In this document: positions 7,583-16,138 of the stretch, piece by piece
Position numbering within the stretch: the first letter of the stretch is position 1
Layout: each line of letters starts with the position of its first letter
NCBI GenBank assembly: GCA_963720885.1
Contig: CAVRGW010000004.1
Coordinates: 465,722 to 529,721, forward strand
Direction of reading: 5' to 3'
Source of the DNA: DATLLN01 sp963720885
Lineage (GTDB): Bacteria; Actinomycetota; Thermoleophilia; Gaiellales; JAICJC01
Length of the DNA: 64,000 nucleotides
The notes under the pieces: model-generated
Database searches by the model: none
The model's input: only the letters and a program-made list of their open reading frames with translations
Told to the model about the DNA's origin: nothing
Position numbers and translations under genes: made by a program

Positions 7583-8473
7583 GGCGCGACTGTGCGCGTA
7601 GTTGCGCGCGAGAACCGCCGTGGCGAGTCGCTCGACCGTCGATTCGGAGTCAGCCGCCCACCGCAGGTCGGGAGAGGTGTCCACGTCATAGACGGCGAGC
7701 TGCGTCTCAGGCCCGAATAGCAGGCGGACCGACGCCACCTGCGCGCCGACCGCGGCCGCGCAACGGAGTGCCATCGAGGCTACTGGTGGATGGATCGGAG
7801 CGTCGACGGCTGCTTGTGGTTCCCGGGAAGGCGCCTTGCCGTCGATCGACAGCAGGCGCACCGCCGTGGCGTCGCCCTCGACCACCAGCACGTCGGCGAT
7901 ACCGTCCGCTGCAGGCCACCGCGAGACGACGAAACCACTCGTGGCGAACCAGGGACGCTCGCGGGCGCGGCGCAGGACGTGGTCGAGCTCCGCCGATGTC
8001 GAGACGAACGCGGCTGGGAACTGCGGATCGTGGGCGGGAGCCCGAACGACCACCTCGAAGTGGTGCTCCCCTGCGAACCGGCGAGCGGCATCGGTGCTGG
8101 ACAGCAGCCGGGTCGCCGGCTGCGGTACGCCGTCCGCTTCCAGCGCACGTGCGGTCAGCTCGGGGTGGCACGCGATCCAGACCGCGGACGGTGAGTTGAA
8201 CATGAGGTCGCGACTCGCCTCCAGAGGGCGGAGCCGGTTGAACTCGTCAATGGGCCAACCCTCGTCATCGGTGAGTGCCCGCATGCATAGGAGTGTCGGC
8301 CCGCGAGGAGGAACATCCACCGCCCACGGATCCGCGACCGAGAGGTGGATGCCACGACGTGCCATCGCGCGGGTCAGCGCGCGGACACCGTGGGACGACG
8401 ATCCCACGAGGGTCAGCGTGGGCTCGACCAGCGCCTTGTCCGATGCGCAACTCAAGGGCCTGGTGACGCTCAT
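7577..8473 (-). CDS. ATP-grasp-fold-like protein of unknown substrate
   Basis: A 298-residue cytoplasmic protein arranged like a degenerate RimK/ATP-grasp enzyme: an N-terminal Rossmann-like part (LTLVGSSSHGVRALTRAMARRG), a middle segment typical of the linker (ARALEADGVPQPATRLLSS), a central beta region with VVSRWPAADGIADVLVVEGD, and a C-terminal segment with ALRCAAAVGAQVASVRLLFG and VYDVDTSPDLR, where ATP-grasp proteins have their metal-binding Glu/Asn. Only Asp residues and no clear E-x-N are visible, so activity is uncertain. Its start overlaps the upstream gene by 4 nt. Confidence 0.6.
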   Translation of the reverse strand: MSVTRPLSCASDKALVEPTLTLVGSSSHGVRALTRAMARRGIHLSVADPWAVDVPPRGPTLLCMRALTDDEGWPIDEFNRLRPLEASRDLMFNSPSAVWIACHPELTARALEADGVPQPATRLLSSTDAARRFAGEHHFEVVVRAPAHDPQFPAAFVSTSAELDHVLRRARERPWFATSGFVVSRWPAADGIADVLVVEGDATAVRLLSIDGKAPSREPQAAVDAPIHPPVASMALRCAAAVGAQVASVRLLFGPETQLAVYDVDTSPDLRWAADSESTVERLATAVLARNYAHSRAG

Positions 8474-8712
8474 GATCTCCTCGCGCGAAGCAGCACGTAC
8501 CCTGCCGGCGTGATACGGAGACGCCGTCTGGCCGGGTCGACTGACTCCACCAGCGTCGCGGGCAAGAGCCCCTGCCGGTCGCCGATATCGATCGCGACCG
8601 AAGTCGGGGTGTCTGATCCGGCCGCGTACACCGGAGTGTCGACGTGGCCGACGACGAACTCGTCGACCATGACTTCATATCGGTGGCAGTGACCCATCTG
8701 ACGGTATCGCAT
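8470..8712 (-). CDS. Small protein coupled to the ATP-grasp-like gene
   Basis: An 80-residue soluble protein (MRYRQMGHCHRYEVMVDEFV at the start) with alternating strand-like segments and an Arg-rich tail. It has no recognised family. Its stop overlaps the start of the ATP-grasp-like gene by 4 nt, so the two are almost certainly co-translated. In several ATP-grasp systems the upstream partner is a small substrate or peptide; whether that applies here is unknown. Confidence 0.5.
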   Translation of the reverse strand: MRYRQMGHCHRYEVMVDEFVVGHVDTPVYAAGSDTPTSVAIDIGDRQGLLPATLVESVDPARRRLRITPAGYVLLRARRS

Positions 8713-8789
8713 GAACTCAGACTAGGCCAGGTCCGAGAGGGTTGGGTATCCGTTATCCGTGCGTTGCATGTTGGTGTGTGAGCAAATGC

Positions 8790-9479
8790 TCATGCAGGAA
8801 CCAGCTTGTACCCGACTCCGCGCACCGTGAGCAGGCGCCGGGGCTCGCCCTGATCGGGCTCGATCTTGCGGCGGAGCGCCGCGACATGCACATCGCACGC
8901 ACGCTCGTCGCCGATGTAGGTGCTCTGCCAGAGATGCTCCATGATCTGCCGGCGCGTGAACACGCGCTGAGGCTCGAGAGCCAAGTACGCCAACACACGA
9001 AACTCGGACGGCGTCAGGTGAATCGACTCGCCGTCGACAGCGACGGCGTGCTGCACCAGATCGATCGTGATGCCGCCGACGCGAAGCACCTCGTGCCCCG
9101 TCGCCGACCGGTCGAGGTCGCGGCGACGCAGTAATGCCCGCACGCGGCTGGTCAGCTCGGCCATTGAGAAGGGCTTGCCGAGATAGTCGTCGGCTCCCAT
9201 CTCGAGGCCGAGCACGCGGTCGACCTCCGAGTCGCGAGCGGTCAGCATGATGATTGGGACATCACTGCGTTGACGCAGGTCACGGCACAGGTCGACGCCC
9301 GAGCCGTCTGGCAGGATGACGTCAAGCAGGATCAGGTCGTACTCCTGCGACAACGCAAGCTCGAGCGCTTCCGTTGCCCTCGTGGCACGGTCGACGTCGA
9401 AACCGGCCTGCTCCATCGTGTAGGCGATGGCGTCCAAGATCCCAGGCTCGTCGTCGACTGCGAGCAACCGGCGGCTCAT
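8790..9479 (-). CDS. OmpR/PhoB-family response regulator
   Basis: A 229-residue two-domain regulator. The receiver domain has D9/D10, the phosphoacceptor D53 in LILLDVILPDGSG, T80 in IIMLTAR and K102 in DDYLGKPF. The C-terminal winged helix is of the OmpR type (LTPSEFRVLAYLALEPQRVF, then VHVAALRRKIEPD and VRGVGYKLVPA). It is encoded directly before its cognate sensor on the same strand with a 4-nt overlap. Phosphorylation by that kinase should change DNA binding. The target genes are not apparent. Confidence 0.95.
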   Translation of the reverse strand: MSRRLLAVDDEPGILDAIAYTMEQAGFDVDRATRATEALELALSQEYDLILLDVILPDGSGVDLCRDLRQRSDVPIIMLTARDSEVDRVLGLEMGADDYLGKPFSMAELTSRVRALLRRRDLDRSATGHEVLRVGGITIDLVQHAVAVDGESIHLTPSEFRVLAYLALEPQRVFTRRQIMEHLWQSTYIGDERACDVHVAALRRKIEPDQGEPRRLLTVRGVGYKLVPA

Positions 9480-11182
9480 CGTGCGTCGATCAGCTTCATG
9501 CGCACCGTCGTGCCACCTCCTTGCGGCGATTCGATCTCGACGTCACCGCCGAGTTCGCGAACGACCTCGCGGACGATCGCGAGACCGAGGCCGAACCCGG
9601 AATCGTCGCGGGCATCGCCACGATAGAAACGATCGAACACGCGTTCACGGTGCTCGTAGGGTATGCCCGCGCCCTGGTCACGCACCTCGATCGACACCGA
9701 GCCCTCCGCTGCTCGAGCGGCGCTGACCGTCACCGGCCTCCCCGCCCCGTGCCGGACAGCGTTCGCGATCACGTTCGAGAGAAGCTGGTAGGCGAGGTCG
9801 CTCTGGCCGAGAAACTTCACATCCGTGCGGTGGCGGGCCACGAGTCTCGCCTCGTCTGGCCCAAGGCTGGCGATCACCTCGTCGAGCAGCGCCGAGAGAT
9901 CAATCGCCGACAACTCAAGTGGTTCCTCGCCGGTCTGCGCGCGCGCCAGCACTAGCATCGACCGCGTCAACCGCCCGAGCCGCAGCGACTCCCTCTCGAT
10001 GTTCATCAGGAACCGGTCGCGGATCTCCGGATCCTCGGCACCACCAGACCGGAGGATCTCGACGGCACCGGCGATCGCTGCGGTCGGGGTACGAAGTTCG
10101 TGCGCCGCGTTCGCCACGAACTCGCGCTCAGCCGCCTCCCGCCGCTCCCGCTCGGTGACGTCGCTCAGCACGAGTACGCAGCTCCCATTCGGCTCCGACG
10201 CCGGGATGCCGACGATCGAGTAGGTTCGCCGATCCCCGGCACTGACACGCGCCTCTGTCGGCCGCGCCGCCGGGGCGCAGAGTGCGCGCACCAGCGCGGA
10301 CATGTCGATGTCCTGCCAGGGCTCGGGCAGCGGCGAGCCTGGGCTGAGCTGCCCCAGCCCGAGCATCCGCGCTGCGGCGGGGTTCGAGAGCCCGACCCGA
10401 CCGTCCGCGCCGACGGTCACCACGCCCTCGTGCAGACGCTCCAGCAGCCGGCGCAGCCGGTCGCGCTCCGATTGCAGCCTCGAGAAGGAGTCGTCGAGCC
10501 TCTCGCGCATGGCGTCGACCGTCTCCGCGAGCTCGCCCAACTCGTCGTGAAACCCGGACGTGAGCGGCTGATCGAACCGGCCGCGCTCGATCTCCGCAGC
10601 GGCGTCCGCGATACGCCGGGTTCGACGGGTGATCAAGACCGACACGAGCAGGCCAGCGGTGGCACCGACCACGAACGCCAGAACCCCGGCCTCGACAACG
10701 CTCCTCCCAACGATCCCGATCTCCGCCGAAACATCCGTGCGCCGGTTGTATGCGAGCAACACGCCACCAGCCGGATTGTTGACCGGGAGCGCGACGACGG
10801 TGGCGTGCCCACCCGGCGCCGAGCTGATGTACCGCTGACCCCGGAGTGCACTGCCGACCGCCCCGCCGTGATTCGGCACCGAGTCGAGCACGACGTCTCC
10901 CGACGCCGGTTGGCTCACTAGCTCTCCGCCGGCATCGAACAGAAACAGCGACAGCCCCTGCGCCGCTGCCGCGCTTCGCGTCGCGACGATCGGCCGGCTG
11001 GAGTCCGCGATCGTCGCAGCCGCGGCCACGCTCCGGCCGACGCTGACGTCCTCGGCACGCCCACGGAAGGCGTCGGCAGACTGCGATCGCAGCACCTGGG
11101 CAGCGACGGCCGTGGTCATGCCTGCGATCAGCGCAAACGTGAGCGCAAGCCACCAGCGCATACTGAAGCCGCGCGGGCGCAT
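9476..11182 (-). CDS. Sensor histidine kinase with HAMP, PAS-like and catalytic domains
   Basis: From ATG 11182 the protein has 568 residues: an N-terminal membrane helix (residues about 8-28), an extracytoplasmic domain, a second helix (about 170-195), HAMP (RRTRRIADAAAEIERGRFD), a PAS-like segment, then the dimerisation/phosphoacceptor helix with NAAHELRTP (His near 360). The ATPase has NVIANAVRHG (N box), DQGAGIP (G1), FDRFYRG (F) and GFGLGLAIV (G2). It overlaps the response regulator by 4 nt and forms a standard two-component pair. An upstream TTG at 11209 is possible. The signal is unknown. Confidence 0.93.
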   Translation of the reverse strand: MRPRGFSMRWWLALTFALIAGMTTAVAAQVLRSQSADAFRGRAEDVSVGRSVAAAATIADSSRPIVATRSAAAAQGLSLFLFDAGGELVSQPASGDVVLDSVPNHGGAVGSALRGQRYISSAPGGHATVVALPVNNPAGGVLLAYNRRTDVSAEIGIVGRSVVEAGVLAFVVGATAGLLVSVLITRRTRRIADAAAEIERGRFDQPLTSGFHDELGELAETVDAMRERLDDSFSRLQSERDRLRRLLERLHEGVVTVGADGRVGLSNPAAARMLGLGQLSPGSPLPEPWQDIDMSALVRALCAPAARPTEARVSAGDRRTYSIVGIPASEPNGSCVLVLSDVTERERREAAEREFVANAAHELRTPTAAIAGAVEILRSGGAEDPEIRDRFLMNIERESLRLGRLTRSMLVLARAQTGEEPLELSAIDLSALLDEVIASLGPDEARLVARHRTDVKFLGQSDLAYQLLSNVIANAVRHGAGRPVTVSAARAAEGSVSIEVRDQGAGIPYEHRERVFDRFYRGDARDDSGFGLGLAIVREVVRELGGDVEIESPQGGGTTVRMKLIDAR

Positions 11183-11236
11183 CCGCGCCAGTATCGCCCA
11201 AACCTCCAATCGCCGCCGTCTCGGGATCCGCTTCGG

Positions 11237-11641
11237 TTACGCCGTCGGCCTCAACGTGACCCGCCGTTGTGGACGATCGATGCCGACGACGTCGCGGGTG
11301 GCGATTCGCATGCGCGATGGGAACAGCCGGCCAGGGGCTCGAACGAACAGATCCCTCGGCCCGTCCTCGACGCTCCCGGCGCCGGGCTCGACCAGCGTGC
11401 CGAGCCTAGCTCCGTCGCGCATCACCGTATACCCACCACAGGAGGCGAACTCCGCCGACCGCACCGCCGCGAGGGTCCTGAACAGGGACCGGGTCTCGCC
11501 GATCCGCGAGGGCGGCGCCGCCACCGGTTCCCGCCGCCGCGGACCGGCGCCACTGGTCATGGAGAGCATCATCGTGAGCACACGTCTACTGTGGCGCCGG
11601 GCACCGAGCACCGGATGAAGGATCCATGAAGATACGCTCAT
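11237..11641 (-). CDS. Hypothetical protein, possible PRC-barrel-like domain
   Basis: A 134-residue protein. The C-terminal half (GGYTVMRDGARLGTLVEPG, then DLFVRAPGRLFPSR and RDVVGIDRPQRRVTL) has the strand pattern and G-x-x-L-G/ V-x-x-I-D ending seen in PRC-barrel-type domains. The N-terminal half is Arg-rich and low-complexity, so the true start may be an internal codon. It lies 55 nt upstream of the kinase gene on the same strand and may be cotranscribed. Function unknown. Confidence 0.5.
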   Translation of the reverse strand: MSVSSWILHPVLGARRHSRRVLTMMLSMTSGAGPRRREPVAAPPSRIGETRSLFRTLAAVRSAEFASCGGYTVMRDGARLGTLVEPGAGSVEDGPRDLFVRAPGRLFPSRMRIATRDVVGIDRPQRRVTLRPTA

Positions 11642-11939
11642 GCGATACGCCGGAGGGGACTGCAGATCGGCTCCCTGCGGCCGGCATCAGCCGCCGGCGA
11701 CTGCTGATGGGCCGCTGCGATTTTTTTCGCAAACGGCGTGGCTCGGCCTCTTCCAACCAGAACCGCAGTACGCCAAGGATGCGGCCAGGCAAGGGAGGGC
11801 GGCGTGCTCACGCCGCCGAAAGACCTTCATTGCTCAACGCTGGGTTGGACGGAATTGCCCTTTGACGCGCCACCCACATCAGCGCACCATGTTCATGATC
11901 GGTGACCCTCCCGGAACACGGTCGGGCTAGACTCGCAGG
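11642..11939. other. Intergenic region upstream of the DUF2254 gene
   Basis: About 300 nt between divergent genes. It should hold promoters for both, but I see no clear -35/-10 pair at good spacing. A small hairpin TGCGA/TCGCA closes a run of T residues at 11716-11731. No protein family is recognised in its open frames. Confidence 0.4.
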
Positions 11940-13199
11940 ATGTTCGAGGCGGTTGGCAACCGGGTTCGGTCCGTCGCGGACGGATTCTGGCTGTTGCCCG
12001 GCCTAATCGCTTTCGGATTCGCTCTACTCGCGTTGGTGCTGGTTCGCATCGATCGCGGGCTGGAAACCGATCAGCTCGGCTTCACATTCGACGGTGACGC
12101 GGGCGCCGCCCGCGGCGCGCTCGAGACCGTGGCAGGTTCCCTGATCACTGTCGCCGGTCTCACATTCTCGCTCACGGTCGTTGTTTTCGTACTCGTGTCA
12201 GGCCAGTTCACGCCGCGGTCGGTGCCCGCGTTCCTCGCCGATCGGATCAATCAGATCACGGCCGGGACCTTCCTCGGCGTCTTCCTGTACTGCCTGCTCG
12301 TGTTGAGGACGGTACGAGACGGGGACGCGGCCGGGGTCGGCGGCTTCGTGCCGAAGCTGTCCGTCACTGTTGCCATTGCTCTCGCCTTGCTCGCAATAGC
12401 GCTGCTTCTGTTCTTTATCCACCACCTCGGTGATTCGATCCAGGCGTCAAGCATCGTGAGGCGGATCGGCCTCGACACGCTCAGGCGGATCGAGAACCTC
12501 GCGGATGACCCGCCGTTCCGCCTGGCGTTGCCGCCGGATCGGCCAGGCCTGGTGCGGCCGACCGCAGCCGGGTACGTACGAAGCGTCGCGCTCGGCGAGA
12601 TCGCAGGAGGCGTCGAGGAGCAGTACCTTGTGCGTGTGCCTGCTCGGGTGGGAGACTTCGTCACCAAGGAAGACACCCTGGCAGAGGTGTGGCCTGCCTC
12701 CGCCGCTGGGAGCTCAGCCGGGTGCATCCGGCAGAACATCGCGATCGGATCTGAGCGCGACCTGCACGAGGACGTACTCTACGGCGTCCGTCAGCTCGCT
12801 GAAATCGCGATGAAGGGTCTGTCGCCCGGCATCAACGACCCGTCGACTGCCGAGACGGCGATCGGATACCTGCGCGCGATCCTCGAACAGCTTGCGCGGC
12901 GCCAGCTGCCCGCCGAGGTACTTCGCGGGAGCGTGCGTGCCTCCATGCATACCTTCGACGACTACCTCGACGGCGCATTCGAACAAGTGGGGCGCTACGC
13001 AGCACCCGACCCGAACGTCATCGTAACCGTTCTCAGAGCCCTCGCGCGGGTGGGGGATGCGGCCCGCGCCGCCGGGCGCCGAGACCGGATAATGCTCGTG
13101 CGCCAAGTCGCGCAGCGGGTCGCTGTGCCGGCGCTCGAAGATGCCCGCACAGCTCACGACCGCGAGCGCATCCAGTCCGCGCTCGCGCTTGCGTGCTAG
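11940..13199 (+). CDS. DUF2254 integral membrane protein
   Basis: A 419-residue protein with the DUF2254 layout: two N-terminal helices (GLIAFGFALLALVLV and LITVAGLTFSLTVVVFVLVS), two more (TFLGVFLYCLLVL and VAIALALLAIALLLFFIHHL), then a long soluble part with GLVRPTAAGYVRSV, the Q/R-type QNIAIGSERDLHEDVLYGVR and the hallmark KGLSPGINDPSTAETAIGYL near residue 300. Members are predicted membrane proteins of unknown role. The gene is intact, monocistronic and ends before a strong hairpin at 13252. Confidence 0.9.
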   Translation: MFEAVGNRVRSVADGFWLLPGLIAFGFALLALVLVRIDRGLETDQLGFTFDGDAGAARGALETVAGSLITVAGLTFSLTVVVFVLVSGQFTPRSVPAFLADRINQITAGTFLGVFLYCLLVLRTVRDGDAAGVGGFVPKLSVTVAIALALLAIALLLFFIHHLGDSIQASSIVRRIGLDTLRRIENLADDPPFRLALPPDRPGLVRPTAAGYVRSVALGEIAGGVEEQYLVRVPARVGDFVTKEDTLAEVWPASAAGSSAGCIRQNIAIGSERDLHEDVLYGVRQLAEIAMKGLSPGINDPSTAETAIGYLRAILEQLARRQLPAEVLRGSVRASMHTFDDYLDGAFEQVGRYAAPDPNVIVTVLRALARVGDAARAAGRRDRIMLVRQVAQRVAVPALEDARTAHDRERIQSALALAC

Positions 13200-13251
13200 C
13201 GAAGCGCCAGATGTTGTGAACGGATAGGGGTTCAACCGAGCCTTCGCTCAC

Positions 13252-13285
13252 GACAGGGAGTCGACGACCCCGACGACTCCCTGTC
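13252..13285 (+). terminator. Perfect 12-bp hairpin after the DUF2254 gene
   Basis: GACAGGGAGTCG (13252-13263) pairs with CGACTCCCTGTC (13274-13285) around a 10-nt loop. It is stable and well placed for termination, but no U-tract follows. Confidence 0.6.
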
Positions 13286-13303
13286 AGCGCGCGTACCCAG
13301 CGC

Positions 13304-13708
13304 GTGCGGCCAGGCTCGCACGGCAGTTCCGAACGATCCTACGGCGCGGACGCAGCCCCGGACAGGAAAGGCACCCAGGTCACACTCGCTCTCCTGGCTT
13401 CGTGCGGCCGCGGGTGCCACGCTGTTGAATGGGGCCGCTACTGGCTCTGGGAACTTCCGCCGCTGATCATCATCGCAATGCTCCTCACCTGGGTCTGGGC
13501 CGCTGAGCGCCCCTTCGTTCTGGGCCGGCGAACTGCAAGGCCGCACGTGATGATCCCCTGGGTCGTCGCCGTACCGCTACTCACCGCGTGCATTGCCGCA
13601 GCCAATCAGGAGCCGACCACTGTCGTCTGGCGCTCCGCGGCCACCATACTCGCCCCACTACTCGCATCACTCGCACTCGACGCGACGGTCCGAGGCCGTG
13701 AACGGTGA
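13304..13708 (+). CDS. Small multi-pass membrane protein
   Basis: The last 100 residues show three hydrophobic segments (LWELPPLIIIAMLLTWVWAA, IPWVVAVPLLTACIAAA and SAATILAPLLASLALDA) with short basic loops and an RGRER tail. The N-terminal 30 residues are polar and may not be translated; no good alternative start codon is visible, so the 13304 ATG is kept. No family is recognised. Confidence 0.45.
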   Translation: MRPGSHGSSERSYGADAAPDRKGTQVTLALLASCGRGCHAVEWGRYWLWELPPLIIIAMLLTWVWAAERPFVLGRRTARPHVMIPWVVAVPLLTACIAAANQEPTTVVWRSAATILAPLLASLALDATVRGRER

Positions 13709-13764
13709 AGTGAGCGGCACCGGCACGGAGGGGTGGCCCGCATCACCCGTTTCCGGGTGGAAAC

Positions 13765-14170
13765 TTGGTCGGTGGGCGTGGATCGAGCCAGTTGATCGAG
13801 GACGAGCTGTCGGCGATCGCACGCGGCGAGCACCTCGTGACCCTCGCATACGCGGAACGCCGCTGGCGCATGGGGCCTCAACCAGCACCTGTGCATGTTT
13901 CGGGCACGGCCGTGGGCGTCTGTGGGGGGGGTGGACTACATGCCCGTGTGGCAGTGCGCGGTGTCATAGCTCGCCCTGAGTTGGTCAGCGACGACCGCGC
14001 TTTCGAGGTCGAAGGAGACCTCCACCTCGCGCCGGCGCCGTACATCGACGAGCACGGCATCGGACAACGCGGCTGGGGCGGTCTGCTGACCCTCCCTCGT
14101 CGCGTGAAGATCGACGTCTCGCCGCTGCTGCGTCACCTGTTCCATGCCCGCGGCCCAGTCGTTCGATCAT
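13765..14170 (+). pseudogene. Possible gene fragment of unknown family
   Basis: One plus-strand frame has a codon pattern like the neighbouring genes (third positions mostly G or C) and a plausible globular sequence, including DRAFEVEGDLHLAPAPYIDE and GWGGLLTLPRRVKIDV. It has no clear start and runs out of recognisable sequence just before the IS3 scar at 14262, so it may be a gene cut by that event. The product is not identified, and competing minus-strand frames exist. Confidence 0.25.
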
Positions 14171-14261
14171 GCGCGACCTCGCCCGCCGCATCCACCCACT
14201 CCGATCGTCGACCTTATCGACGCCAGAACGCTCAACTTGACATAGGAGCAACAACGCGATG

Positions 14262-14440
14262 GCCGAAGCCATCTTCGCCAACGCATCTTATGGTACATCG
14301 AGTGCTTCTACAACACCCGCCGCCGCCAGTCCAGCCTCGACGGCATCAGCCCCCAAACCTACGAACAGCGATACTACGAACAGGCCAACGCGGCCTAAGA
14401 CCTGGGTGTCAACCGAAGCGGGTCAACTCCACCCTGAAGC
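14262..14440 (+). mobile_element. IS3-family transposase 3' remnant (copy 1)
   Basis: The frame reads NNAMAEA (part of the DDE-domain DNAMAE motif), then jumps by deletion and frame change to ILWYIECFYNTRRRQSSLDG and ISPQTYEQRYYEQANAA, the C-terminus of an IS3/IS51-type OrfB, ending at a TAA near 14398. The following GGTGTCAACCGAAGCGGGT matches the end of the second copy at about 21480 and is probably the element's right terminus. The rest of the element is missing. Confidence 0.8.
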
Positions 14441-14649
14441 AGATCTTCGCCTGCCCGGACGCCGACCTTGTTGCTGTCGGGATAGACGGAGACGGCGGGG
14501 GATAGACCGAGACGGCGGACACGCGCGTGCTCGACCACGCAAGCGTCCGTGCCGGCGCTCCGCTCTTGTTCATCACCTTGTGCGCCCGCCAAGGCCAGCG
14601 GGGAAAGCGGACGAGGGCTCCGCATTGGAGCGTCTGCCCAGGGTGTCCT

Positions 14650-14929
14650 CACAGCTCCCCGCGCACGAACGCGTCGTTGAGTTCGATCCGACTGGTACGC
14701 TACTGCGCGCGTGGGGCCTCTGGGTGTCAGACACCAGCTACAACCGGCTCGTTGAGTTCCGCTCCACTGGCGGCTTCATCCAAGCCGTCGGCTACGCTGG
14801 AAGCGGGAACATGCAGTTCAACCACCCGGCTCATCTCGACGTGGACGCCGACACCACCGGCCACGTCTTCCTCTACTGACCGACGTTTTCAACGACCGCA
14901 TCGAGATCCCGGACATGCACAAGAACTAG
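14650..14929 (+). pseudogene. NHL-repeat protein fragment, frameshifted
   Basis: The frame reads RVVEFDPTGTLLRAWG, VWVSDTSYNRLVEF-like and QFNHPAHLDVDAD, typical of NHL six-bladed propeller repeats. A TGA at 14877 interrupts it, but the next frame continues as DVFNDRIEIPDMHKN to a TAG at 14927-14929, the expected continuation of an NHL repeat. One blade is also shortened after RAWG. Only about 90 residues of a much longer protein remain. The 14440-14650 stretch before it holds nothing I recognise. Confidence 0.7.
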
Positions 14930-14954
14930 CAGCGAAACCCACGACCCGCCTGAC

Positions 14955-15290
14955 ATGAAACACGGCCCTCTCTCCAGTGGGAGCTCCAGTTCCGGTACGG
15001 GTCGTGGCCGTCGACGCTTCGTTCCCTCCCTGGAGAATGAGGTTGATGCCCAGCTTCACGGGGCGCGCTGGGGTGTCTGCTTCTCGCTGGTCGGATGGGC
15101 GATCGGCTGCTCCGTCAAGGCGTGGCTGCTGTACGAGGCTGACGGCAAGGGCGGACACTACACTGTCCTGGTCGTGTTCCTTGTTCAGGCCTTGCTGGCC
15201 GCCGGCCTGGCCGCATTCCTCTGGTGGGATTCCGCGCCTGCGAGGCTGCGGGCGCGGGCACGGTCACTGGGGTTGAAGGGCGGGATCTAG
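14955..15290 (+). CDS. Small two-helix membrane protein
   Basis: A 111-residue protein with a Ser/Gly-rich basic N-terminus, then helices around VCFSLVGWAIGCSVKAWLLY and HYTVLVVFLVQALLAAGLAA, and a basic C-terminal tail after WWDSAPARLRARAR. It converges with the EamA-like gene and overlaps it by 4 nt. No family is recognised. Confidence 0.5.
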   Translation: MKHGPLSSGSSSSGTGRGRRRFVPSLENEVDAQLHGARWGVCFSLVGWAIGCSVKAWLLYEADGKGGHYTVLVVFLVQALLAAGLAAFLWWDSAPARLRARARSLGLKGGI

Positions 15291-16138
15291 CGTCGTGCTG
15301 CCGCCGCGACCGGCAGGGCGGCTGACCGAGAGACGAGCCAGATCCCAGTGAGGACTGCGCTGAGAGCGGCTGCCTCCGTCAGCAGACCTGTCGGCCAGCC
15401 GGCGAGTGGTTCGCCAACCAGCAGCGAAGCGAGCACAACCGGAATGCCGATGCTGAGGCCGAAGATCACGGCCACCGCCCTATGCGCCGCCACCGTCTGA
15501 AAGCTCGAACTTTCGGCGAGGATGCCGACGACGCCAAGAGCAGCGGCCGCGCCGAGCCAGAGGACTGAACCGATCAGCGAGGTGCTCAGAGCGTCGATCG
15601 CGAACTTGGTGGCAAGCGCCGTCCCTGCATAGGCGACGCCTGCCGAGACGGGTAGGACAGCCCGACGCCGACCATGCGCGAGATATGGCGCGACCGCGGC
15701 GGCCGCTATAACGGTCAGCGTAGCCGCTTTCAGCCATTCGCTTCCGCCCGGACCGTGCCGCTGGGGTACGACAACAGTGAGAACCACGACGCCGATCGAG
15801 ATGATCGGGATACCGAGCCAGTCAGTCGGTCGCAGCCTCTCTCCCAGGAAGACCGATGCACTCAGCAGCAACAGCACGAGCGTGAATGCGAGAGCGGGTT
15901 CCACGAGCGTTAGCGGTGCGATCCGAAACGCGGCGGCGTGCAGGCCCCAGGCAACGACGCCGATCGCTACGCCCGCGGCCCATCGCGGACGACGAGCGAG
16001 CTGCGGAATCAGGGAAAGCCGCATCGACTGGCTGCCGTCGCTCCGCCGTGCCTCCCATGCTTGAAGGGTGACCGCGGTGCTATACGCGGCAGACGAGCAT
16101 ACCGCCACCGCGAAGCCCAACGTATACGTCGCGTTCAT
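15287..16138 (-). CDS. EamA/DMT-type transporter
   Basis: A 283-residue protein with about ten hydrophobic helices in two halves, as in the drug/metabolite transporter superfamily. The first half ends with LVLLLLSASVFLGERLRPTDW-type sequence followed by GIPIISIGVVVLTVVV, and the second repeats the pattern with LLVGEPLAGWPTGLLTEAAA. The E-RL/GEPL pair is the usual EamA repeat signature. It is the last gene of a four-gene minus-strand set, with a 4-nt overlap to the PAP2 gene. The substrate is unknown. Confidence 0.8.
   Translation of the reverse strand: MNATYTLGFAVAVCSSAAYSTAVTLQAWEARRSDGSQSMRLSLIPQLARRPRWAAGVAIGVVAWGLHAAAFRIAPLTLVEPALAFTLVLLLLSASVFLGERLRPTDWLGIPIISIGVVVLTVVVPQRHGPGGSEWLKAATLTVIAAAAVAPYLAHGRRRAVLPVSAGVAYAGTALATKFAIDALSTSLIGSVLWLGAAAALGVVGILAESSSFQTVAAHRAVAVIFGLSIGIPVVLASLLVGEPLAGWPTGLLTEAAALSAVLTGIWLVSRSAALPVAAAARR

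Noticed and set aside
7381..8199. Plus-strand open frame of 272 codons
   Set aside because: Antisense of the ATP-grasp-like gene with Arg-rich composition; no motif.
11716..11731. Hairpin with T-run as a terminator
   Set aside because: The T residues form the loop, not a tail, and no transcript is known to end there.
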